A stretch of 8,211 bases of DNA from Verrucomicrobiota bacterium (GTDB lineage: Bacteria > Verrucomicrobiota > Verrucomicrobiia > Limisphaerales > AV2), in contig QHPW01000440.1 of the NCBI GenBank assembly GCA_003219675.1, positions 1-8,211 of the forward strand, written 5' to 3'. The notes below the pieces were generated by a model. The model made no database searches. It worked only from the letters and a program-made list of their open reading frames with translations, and was not told the origin of the DNA. Positions 1 to 5,020 of this stretch are shown here, piece by piece (the first letter of the stretch is position 1; every line of letters starts with the position of its first letter). Made by a program: the position numbers and the translations under genes.

Positions 1-2
1 CC

Positions 3-38
3 TACCGCTGGATTTACGATCAGATCGTCAAAAAGTAG
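3..38 (+). CDS. C-terminal end of an unidentified plus-strand gene (partial)
   Basis: The third plus frame is open from the window edge and reads YRWIYDQIVKK before a TAG stop at 36-38. An amphipathic, aromatic and lysine-rich ending is plausible for a protein C-terminus, but eleven residues cannot identify a family. It would be convergent with the methyltransferase that ends at 112. The other two plus frames give no better ending. The assignment rests only on frame and context, so it may not be a gene. Confidence 0.35.
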   Translation, partial: YRWIYDQIVKK

Positions 39-45
39 GCAGCGA

Positions 46-63
46 CGGAAGGGGTGCCTTCCG
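46..63. terminator. Possible hairpin between convergent genes
   Basis: CGGAAGG (46-52) and CCTTCCG (57-63) form a perfect 7-bp stem with a GGTG loop. It lies between a plus-strand stop at 38 and a minus-strand stop at 112, where a shared terminator is expected. There is no clear T-tract on either side, so it is not a textbook intrinsic terminator. Confidence 0.3.
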
Positions 64-111
64 GTACGACGAAACGCACGGGAGGAATCGGGCGCGCACC
101 CGGTTACATCG

Positions 112-1041
112 TCACGATCTTCGGCTGCTATCGATGAACGAGTTCGCGTCGCAGAAATGGAAATCGAATTGCGGCCGGGATGCCTTTACTGCGAAGGTGA
201 CCTGGTTCGGCCGGAACGAGGGTACTGCGCCGTAAAGGATCTTTTTGGCCGCGGTCAGGAGGAAGCGGTCGTTGACTGGATTCGACAGATCGAAGAAAAA
301 TTGCCGTGTTACGGAAAACCCAAGTCGCTCCAGCATGAGCCGGACCTCCGCGGTCGTGTATTCACGCCAATGAATCCCGACGAGCATGTTTGCGTTGCGG
401 TCCAACTGGAAAAAGTATTCCTTGATTGGAGCCAGCATCGATTTTCCGCGCAGCATCGCCACGCGATTTCTGAGGCAGACCAGGTTGGGCAGCGCCAGGT
501 AAAGAAGACCCCCCGGTTTCAGGACACGGTTGATTTCGTAGAGGACGGGCAGCGGATTAAAGTTCAGGTGCTCCAGCACCTCGCACATCACCACGGCGTC
601 AAAGTGGTGATCGGGGAACGGTAAAGTGTAGTGACGCAAGTTGACGGCGACCAGCTCGATCCCAAAACCCGCATACCGTCGCTGCAGACGCGGGTTATTG
701 ACGAATTCAGGCAGATCGGTGGCGGTCACTTTGAATCCGAGCTTGCGCAGACTCACGGACACCACTCCGAGATAGGCGCCGATCTCGAACAGGTGTATCT
801 CTTCCTTTTTCGGCATGGCCGCGAAGTGGGAAGCCAGATCGCGAACTGTTCTCTCGTACGAACTTTGGAGCATGCGGAGATACTTGAGCTCTCCCTCAGC
901 ATCGCTCAGGTTCAGGACATCGATCGGGTCTGAGCGATACTCTTCAATCGTCGCATCCACGATGGTTTCAGGCGATGGGGCCGGTCCTGAAAGCGTGGTG
1001 GGGGAAACGCCCGCGGTGCTTGAGAGATTGGTCGTGGCCAT
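112..1041 (-). CDS. Class I SAM-dependent methyltransferase (paralogue of the one at 2994-3842)
   Basis: From the ATG at 1041 this encodes 309 residues. The Rossmann methyltransferase core begins near residue 83. Motif I is LFEIGAYLGVVSVSL (84-98; E-x-G-x-x-x-G), a conserved acidic residue follows at D109, the later core strand is FDAVVMCEVLEHL (147-159), and RVLKPGG is at 172-178. This is the Methyltransf_11/UbiE-like arrangement of a small-molecule or sugar methyltransferase; the substrate is unknown. A C-terminal part includes PNLVCLRNR (185-193) and PIKEYFF (205-211). Residues 1-30 are rich in Ser, Thr, Pro and Ala and probably disordered. An in-frame TTG at 1134 would add 31 residues; ATG is preferred because the extension lacks recognisable family sequence, but neither start has a convincing ribosome-binding site. 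It lies downstream of the glycosyltransferase at 1474-2361 on the same strand, separated from it by a palindromic element. Confidence 0.85.
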   Translation of the reverse strand: MATTNLSSTAGVSPTTLSGPAPSPETIVDATIEEYRSDPIDVLNLSDAEGELKYLRMLQSSYERTVRDLASHFAAMPKKEEIHLFEIGAYLGVVSVSLRKLGFKVTATDLPEFVNNPRLQRRYAGFGIELVAVNLRHYTLPFPDHHFDAVVMCEVLEHLNFNPLPVLYEINRVLKPGGLLYLALPNLVCLRNRVAMLRGKSMLAPIKEYFFQLDRNANMLVGIHWREYTTAEVRLMLERLGFSVTRQFFFDLSNPVNDRFLLTAAKKILYGAVPSFRPNQVTFAVKASRPQFDFHFCDANSFIDSSRRS

Positions 1042-1168
1042 ATTACGCTCGGGGTTGCGAATGAACTCCCGCGTGAGGGCAACCAATTCTCGGGTTCCGC
1101 CTGCGCTTAACGTCAGAGTGCGATCTGCAAACAATCCGCGCCACGAGCCCGTTGCTGCTCTCGATAAG

Positions 1169-1198
1169 AGGCTAAAGGCAGGATTCTCCGGGTGTCAA
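1169..1198 (-). promoter_or_regulatory. Candidate sigma70-type promoter for the minus-strand methyltransferase
   Basis: Read on the minus strand, a perfect TTGACA (plus 1193-1198) is followed after 18 bases by TAGCCT (plus 1169-1174), a poor match to TATAAT. Transcription would start near 1162, upstream of both possible starts of the methyltransferase (TTG 1134, ATG 1041). It sits only 7 bases from the target duplication of the palindromic element, so it would give the gene its own promoter despite the insertion. The weak -10 keeps confidence low. Confidence 0.3.
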
Positions 1199-1205
1199 GC
1201 GCGGG

Positions 1206-1312
1206 CGTGATCAGGTAGTGTCCTAATTTGGTGGCGGCGGTGCTGCGGCACCGCCGTGCGCCGCGGCAGCGGCGCACCCACCTCAAGCAAATTAGGACAT
1301 TGCCCGTGATCA
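1206..1312. mobile_element. MITE-like palindromic element, copy 1, with 8-bp target duplication
   Basis: The element proper is 1214-1304 (91 bp). Its ends are imperfect inverted repeats: GGTAGTGTCCTAATTTG on the left, and GGCAATGTCCTAATTTG on the right when read in reverse complement. Inside are two hairpins: GGCGGTGC/GCACCGCC with a TGCG loop, and GTGCGCCG/CGGCGCAC with a 6-base loop. The octamer CGTGATCA directly flanks it on both sides (1206-1213 and 1305-1312), a perfect 8-bp target duplication. It has no coding capacity, so movement would need a transposase supplied elsewhere. It matches the reverse complement of 2637-2726 with four substitutions and one single-base indel. The parent transposon family cannot be named from the sequence alone; IS1595, IS66 and ISAs1 are among families that make duplications of about 8 bp. 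Confidence 0.85.
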
Positions 1313-1473
1313 GAATAAGAAAGTTCAAATGCTGCCCTGGAATCGCGTTCGCGGCGCCAGCGTCAGCAGACCGCCACCGACTTCGCCGCAGTGCCGGAAA
1401 CAGTCCGCGGCGCCACGGGTCCCACGGTGGGGCATGGTTCTGTGCACTCTTCGCCGACGCGGCCGCCATCGAA

Positions 1474-2361
1474 TCAGCGAACCAAGAGGCGCAACACTCG
1501 TTTCAGTTTGCTGGTTTCGTGCAACGCCTCCACGTAGGCTCGAACCAGGCCGACTTTTTGCATCGGTGGGAGGCAGCGCGGCCAGCACGGTTTTCGAACA
1601 AACGGAGCGGCGGCGATGGCGTAGCCTTTCACCAGCGCATGCGCCAATTTCCATTCCAAGGCTCCAATCTTCCGTCCCCAAACGCGTTGATGGACCACCG
1701 CGGCATCCTGCGCGCCGATGGTCGCCGTCTGTAGCATCGTGCGTGCGGCGCGATGTTTGCGGAAGAACCCCCAGATATCGCCGGCATACGCAATCCGGCC
1801 GCGGCGGGCGAATTTGCTGAACAAATCGTAGTCGAAGCCGAACCACATGTCCGCATCGAGCCCGCCGGTTTCGTAGTAAATGTGGCGGCGGAAAAAACAG
1901 GTTTCCTGAGGAAGAATCGTGGAGATGTACGGACTGCGCGAGAGAAACGGCAGGCTGGGCCGCACGTAGAGCACCCGCCCCTTTTCATCAATCACCATCC
2001 GATTGCCGTAAACCATCACCGCGTCAGGATTCCGGGTCAGAGCGGCGACCGCCCGCTCGACGGCATCCTCTGCCAGCACGTCATCCGAATTGAGCCAGGT
2101 CAGAATCTCGCCGCTGCTCTGCTGATAGCCTTGATGGATTCCGTCGGCTGAACCCTTGTCTCGGTGGCTGTGCCAATACTTCAGCCGAGGCCCGTATTTC
2201 TTAATAATGCTGACGCTGTCGTCTTTCGATCCCGCGTCCGTAACGATGTATTCGATGCGGGGATATGTCTGGTTGAAGACGCTTTGCATCGTCTGCTCCA
2301 GGAATTGCGCCTGGTTATACGACGGTGTGACGATGGTGACCAGCGGCCCGCTTTCGGTCAT
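1474..2361 (-). CDS. Family 2 (GT-A fold) glycosyltransferase
   Basis: The 295-residue product is a cytoplasmic GT2 enzyme that would transfer a sugar from a nucleotide-sugar donor onto a glycan or lipid-linked acceptor. The nucleotide-binding start is VTIVTPSYNQ (8-17) followed by LEQTMQSVFNQTYP (21-34); D42 lies in the VTDAGSKDDS segment. GEILTWLNSDD (84-94) carries the metal-binding acidic pair at D93-D94. The acceptor side includes PQETCFFRR (151-159), GGLDADMWFGFDYDLF (166-181) and the FFRKH segment (199-203). No membrane helix is evident. The frame stays open upstream to 2511, but that part has no family similarity and runs into a palindromic repeat, so the ATG at 2361, just before the first conserved strand, is preferred. 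No clear Shine-Dalgarno is seen. The gene is bracketed by two inverted copies of a 90-bp MITE-like element. Confidence 0.9.
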   Translation of the reverse strand: MTESGPLVTIVTPSYNQAQFLEQTMQSVFNQTYPRIEYIVTDAGSKDDSVSIIKKYGPRLKYWHSHRDKGSADGIHQGYQQSSGEILTWLNSDDVLAEDAVERAVAALTRNPDAVMVYGNRMVIDEKGRVLYVRPSLPFLSRSPYISTILPQETCFFRRHIYYETGGLDADMWFGFDYDLFSKFARRGRIAYAGDIWGFFRKHRAARTMLQTATIGAQDAAVVHQRVWGRKIGALEWKLAHALVKGYAIAAAPFVRKPCWPRCLPPMQKVGLVRAYVEALHETSKLKRVLRLLVR

Positions 2362-2493
2362 GGAATCAGAGCGATAGCATACGAACGTCGCGCCAGGCTG
2401 CGATCGCCGCAGCGCCCATCCGACTGTTACGGCAAGCATGGGCGATGATCGGGCACAAGGAAAGAGCATTGTGGCAGTTCGAGCGGATCCGGT

Positions 2494-2632
2494 GGGGCAA
2501 CTTCTTGACACTGCCCCCGGAGCGCCGGTCTCCGACCCGGCAGGTATTCAAAAGCACCCCGAAACGCGCCGGATCGGAGATCGGCGCTCCGCGGTGCCAG
2601 TCGAGTCGAGGGCAGTGTCAAGAAGATGCACC
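2494..2632. repeat. Palindromic element, second type (about 139 bp)
   Basis: A perfect 16-bp terminal inverted repeat, CTTCTTGACACTGCCC (2501-2516) and its complement (2610-2625), extends outward imperfectly to 2494 and 2632. Inside it, 2518-2541 and 2568-2591 are 24-base arms pairing at 22 of 24 positions around a 26-base loop. The right side carries 18 extra bases (2592-2609) containing a TCGAG tandem. It shares no body sequence with the 90-bp elements. No convincing target duplication flanks it. With no coding capacity, it is most likely another non-autonomous element or a REP-type interspersed repeat. Confidence 0.75.
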
Positions 2633-2734
2633 CTCGGGTAGTGTCCTAACCTGCTTGAGGTGGGTGCGCGCTGCCGCGGCGCACGGCGGTGCCGCAGCAC
2701 CGCCGCCACCAAATTAGGACACTACCCGCCCTCG
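2629..2734. mobile_element. MITE-like palindromic element, copy 2 (inverted relative to copy 1)
   Basis: The element proper is 2637-2726 (90 bp). Its reverse complement matches the copy at 1214-1304 at 86 of 91 aligned positions; the first 58 or so bases are identical. The termini are GGTAGTGTCCTAACCTG on the left and GGTAGTGTCCTAATTTG read inward from the right. The flanks are CACCCTCG (2629-2636) and CGCCCTCG (2727-2734), a 7-of-8 match that I read as a target duplication with one later change. One of the two internal hairpins is weakened by a single-base deletion. The left duplication overlaps the end of the neighbouring palindromic element (2494-2632), so this copy probably inserted after that one. 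Confidence 0.8.
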
Positions 2735-2737
2735 AGT

Positions 2738-2812
2738 CTGGTGGGGCGAGCGTCCTCGCGAGCCCTGGCTTCCGTCCATGCGGATCAAGGCTCGGCAGAG
2801 TCTCCGACCTCC
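2738..2812. repeat. Imperfect GC-rich inverted repeat
   Basis: GGTGGGGCGAGCGTCCTCGC (starting at 2740) continuing into GAGCC is loosely complementary to GGCTCGGCAGAGTCTCCGAC (starting at 2789), around a loop of about 25 bases. It contains the 8-bp palindrome CTCGCGAG (2755-2762). It resembles a decayed interspersed palindrome rather than a gene or terminator. A single degenerate copy cannot establish a family. Confidence 0.35.
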
Positions 2813-2911
2813 GCAATTCTGCTACGGAGGATAGGGCGCCCCGTTCATCGACCCATGCGTGGCAAAAACCAGTAGGACTCCCTCAGGAGATCGGGTTCGG
2901 GAACTTTGGGG

Positions 2912-2940
2912 TTGATCTCTATTTTCGGCGCAGCTATCAC
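2912..2940 (+). promoter_or_regulatory. Weak candidate sigma70-type promoter for the rightward gene series
   Basis: TTGATC (2912-2917) and TATCAC (2935-2940) are separated by exactly 17 bases, each matching the consensus hexamer at 4 of 6 positions. Initiation would fall near 2947, leaving a leader of about 45 bases before the ATG at 2994. It is the best match I found by eye in this gap, but two 4/6 hexamers can occur by chance. Confidence 0.25.
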
Positions 2941-2993
2941 TCCGCCCGTCTAAGACTGCGGCCCGATCCGCGCGCTCGCAGTTGAGCAGTGTC

Positions 2994-3842
2994 ATGGATC
3001 CTTCAGGCAAACTGGCCCAGCAACTCCTGCAGACTCTTGAGCCGGAGTTTGTCCCTGACTGTGCGGATTATGGGCGGGAATTCCGCCGTTATCGCTTCCT
3101 GTTGTCGCATTTGTTGCCGTTGCTGCCCGACGGTGGCTCGGTGCTGGACCTGGGAGCCGGTCCGGGAGTGGTTTCCCTCGCAATGCGTCTGACCGGAGCC
3201 AGCGTGACGGTCGCGGACAAATGGGAATACTTCGGAGGTCCGGAACCGCCCGCGGACGACGCGCCCCGGCCGCGCTCCGGAACCCGCACGCACATGATTG
3301 GGCGCTACGAGAAACACGGTGTCACCGTGCGAGATGTGGATCTTCTCTGTGACAGGCTGCCTTTTCACGACAACGCGTTCGACATGGTTATGCTGCTGGC
3401 GGTCATCGAGCATCTGCCGGTTTCTCCAAAGAGAATTCTCGAGGAGGTCAGACGCGTGTTGAAACCCGGTGGCGTGCTCGCCCTGGAGGTTCCCAATATT
3501 GCCACCTTACGCAACCGTCTCAGACTGTTGTTCGGTCGTTCCGCGCATTGTCCGCTCAAGGAATGGTATTTCCCGAAGTTTTATGGCGGCCACTTCCGGG
3601 AAATGACCTGCTCCGAGGTAAGGCAGTATGTCGATTATCTAAAGATGGAGCTGCTCGCCTTGCGTACCAGCAACACTTCCTTCCTGAACACGAAGCACGC
3701 CGATGGGTATTACGACCGAGGGTATCGGCTCAATTCCCTGTTCCAGCTCGCAAAAGCGGCTTACCTGCTGCTCTGCGTTCCCTTTCCAGGATTTCGATTC
3801 CAGATCCTGGCGTTGGCGAGAAAACAGCGTGAAGGCATCTGA
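2994..3842 (+). CDS. Class I SAM-dependent methyltransferase
   Basis: The 282-residue product has a clear SAM-binding core: motif I VLDLGAGPGVVSLAM (50-64), acidic D75 ending the next strand, LPFHDNAFDMVMLLAVIEHL (122-141) and RRVLKPGGVLALEVPN (153-168). A Pro-, Asp- and Arg-rich stretch (about 83-100) lies where the paralogue at 112-1041 is shorter. The C-terminal part, TLRNRLRLLFG (171-181), PLKEWYF (187-193) and GGHFREMTCSEV (198-209), matches the paralogue in order and spacing; over residues 166-193, 13 of 28 positions are identical. It probably methylates a sugar, nucleotide-sugar or glycan precursor in the cytoplasm; the substrate is unknown. ATG at 2994 is preferred over an in-frame TTG at 2982. 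No strong ribosome-binding site is visible. It is the first gene of the rightward series, with 78 bases to the next ATG. Confidence 0.88.
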   Translation: MDPSGKLAQQLLQTLEPEFVPDCADYGREFRRYRFLLSHLLPLLPDGGSVLDLGAGPGVVSLAMRLTGASVTVADKWEYFGGPEPPADDAPRPRSGTRTHMIGRYEKHGVTVRDVDLLCDRLPFHDNAFDMVMLLAVIEHLPVSPKRILEEVRRVLKPGGVLALEVPNIATLRNRLRLLFGRSAHCPLKEWYFPKFYGGHFREMTCSEVRQYVDYLKMELLALRTSNTSFLNTKHADGYYDRGYRLNSLFQLAKAAYLLLCVPFPGFRFQILALARKQREGI

Positions 3843-3920
3843 GTGTATCGAAACGCCTGGCAAAAAAAGGCCGCTATGTTAAGACCCTGACCTTCGGTTT
3901 GGTTATCGTTGACAAAACAG

Positions 3921-5018
3921 ATGAAATCGAAGTTGCGCTTGTGCCTCGTGTGGGGGTTCTGCATTTTGCTGGGGCTGATCAGTATTGAGGCGGCTTCCGA
4001 GTTGGCCTACCGGCTTTACAAAGGCAAATGGTACTTCCGTGAGCGCCAGACTTCCGTCCGGGGAATGGTCCAGCCGCACCCGTATTTTGGCGCCTGTCTG
4101 GTTCCGAACGTCTCGGAAGTGCGTAACGGGGTGCGCATGACGCATAATTCATTTCGATGCCGCGGGCCGGAATTTGCCCGACCGAAACCACCCGGAAAAA
4201 TCCGGATTGCCACGTTGGGAGGTTCGACAACCTACTGCGCAGGCGTTTCCGATAACGAGACCTGGCAATACTTTCTGGGTGAACAACTGGGCACGAATTA
4301 CGAGGTGATCAATATGGGAGCGCCGGGTGGCACCAGTTTGGAAACCATGATCCAGACCGCAGTGCTGTTTTCTGATGTGCAGCCGGACATTGCGGTCTAT
4401 TACCTGGGTTGGAATGACGCGCGGGTCCAACACGTGAAGGATCTCTGGCCCGACTGGTCGGATTCCCATGGCAAGTGGGTCATGTCTCATGGCCTCGGCG
4501 GCCGGGAATTGCAGGAACGCACCGCGGCGGGCTACCTGCTGAAGCGGATGGTTTTTCATTACTTCTTTCCGCGAATGGATACGGACAAGGCTTTGTTGGA
4601 CCTCAAAGGCACTCCAGACGCGTTCACGGACCGCATTGACACGCGCGCCATTGGTCATTATGAACGCAATCTCCGCAGTATCGTGGTGCTTTGCCGCAAA
4701 CAAGGAGTGGAGCCTGTTTTTGTGCCGCAGTTTCTCAACTACAGAGTCCTGACCTCCGACAAACCTTATGGGTGGTTGCCGTTTGTGCGGGATCGGGATT
4801 TGGAAACAGTGATACATGCCTATAATGCAAGCATGGACAGGGTCGCCAAGGAGGAAGGCGTCGTATTCGGCGGCGAGGTGCTGGAGCCGCATTACGGAGA
4901 GTCGGATTTTATCGACAACGGCCACCTCTCTGCTTCGGGAAACAAGCTGTTGGCAGACGCCATGATGCGCGTGATCCTGCATAGTCATGTTTCCAACGGA
5001 CGGAAAGCCGCGCCTTGA
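3921..5018 (+). CDS. Membrane-anchored SGNH/GDSL-type hydrolase or acyltransferase
   Basis: The 365-residue product begins with a basic residue run and a hydrophobic helix (about 5-24), giving an uncleaved anchor or signal peptide, so the catalytic part probably faces the periplasm. The SGNH blocks are complete: ATLGGSTTY (97-105) with nucleophile S102; NMGAPGGTS (131-139) with block II glycine; YYLGWNDAR (160-168) with N165; and FIDNGHLSASG (330-340) with D332 and H335 as the catalytic pair. Family members remove or transfer acyl groups on polysaccharides and other substrates; the exact reaction is not predictable here. ATG 3921 is chosen; an in-frame TTG lies at 3909. The stop is only 2 bases before the carbamoyltransferase ATG, so the two are probably translationally coupled. 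That pairing suggests acyl and carbamoyl modification of the same glycan. Confidence 0.88.
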   Translation: MKSKLRLCLVWGFCILLGLISIEAASELAYRLYKGKWYFRERQTSVRGMVQPHPYFGACLVPNVSEVRNGVRMTHNSFRCRGPEFARPKPPGKIRIATLGGSTTYCAGVSDNETWQYFLGEQLGTNYEVINMGAPGGTSLETMIQTAVLFSDVQPDIAVYYLGWNDARVQHVKDLWPDWSDSHGKWVMSHGLGGRELQERTAAGYLLKRMVFHYFFPRMDTDKALLDLKGTPDAFTDRIDTRAIGHYERNLRSIVVLCRKQGVEPVFVPQFLNYRVLTSDKPYGWLPFVRDRDLETVIHAYNASMDRVAKEEGVVFGGEVLEPHYGESDFIDNGHLSASGNKLLADAMMRVILHSHVSNGRKAAP

Positions 5019-5020
5019 CG

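Larger units (their letters stand above)
1042..1473. other. Intergenic region between glycosyltransferase and methyltransferase
   Basis: This 432-bp stretch holds the possible TTG-initiated extension of the methyltransferase (1042-1134), a candidate minus-strand promoter (1169-1198) and a 91-bp palindromic element (1214-1304). In the remaining 1313-1473 I see no gene. Several frames are open there, but they are rich in Arg, Ala and Pro, run straight through the palindromic element and show no family motif, as expected of GC-rich non-coding DNA. A 10-bp direct repeat, CGCGGCGCCA, occurs twice between about 1345 and 1420. Confidence 0.6.
2362..2993. other. 632-bp divergent intergenic region packed with palindromic repeats
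   Basis: This region separates the minus-strand glycosyltransferase and methyltransferase from the plus-strand series. From left to right it contains about 130 bp of unannotated leader (2362-2493), an unrelated palindromic element (2494-2632), MITE copy 2 (2637-2726), an imperfect inverted repeat (about 2738-2812) and a weak candidate promoter for the rightward genes (2912-2940). Open frames of up to about 100 codons cross it, but all traverse the repeats and none shows a recognisable motif. I see no gene here. Confidence 0.65.

Noticed and set aside
157..933. Plus-strand open frames (157-624 and 631-933) opposite the first methyltransferase
   Set aside because: The minus strand encodes SAM-binding motifs in the right order across the same interval; the plus frames have none.
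1113..1469. Minus-strand open frame of 118 codons
   Set aside because: It runs through the MITE-like element and its target duplications, is rich in Arg and Ala, and shows no domain motif; most likely non-coding GC-rich DNA.
2362..2511. N-terminal extension of the glycosyltransferase (50 extra residues)
   Set aside because: The added residues lack family similarity and begin inside the palindromic element at 2494-2632; the ATG at 2361 precedes the first conserved strand directly.
1214..2726. CRISPR array or tRNA genes
   Set aside because: The repeats are palindromic, inverted and far apart without regular spacers, and no cloverleaf-like sequence with conserved T-loop bases was seen.
1206..2734. 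A composite transposon carrying the glycosyltransferase
   Set aside because: Each bracketing copy has its own separate target duplication, which indicates two independent insertions rather than one unit with a duplication only at its outer ends; no transposase is encoded.
4149..4988. Long minus-strand frame (279 codons) opposite the SGNH gene
   Set aside because: The plus strand has complete SGNH catalytic blocks; the antisense frame is rich in His and Arg with no recognisable motif, typical of a codon-position shadow.
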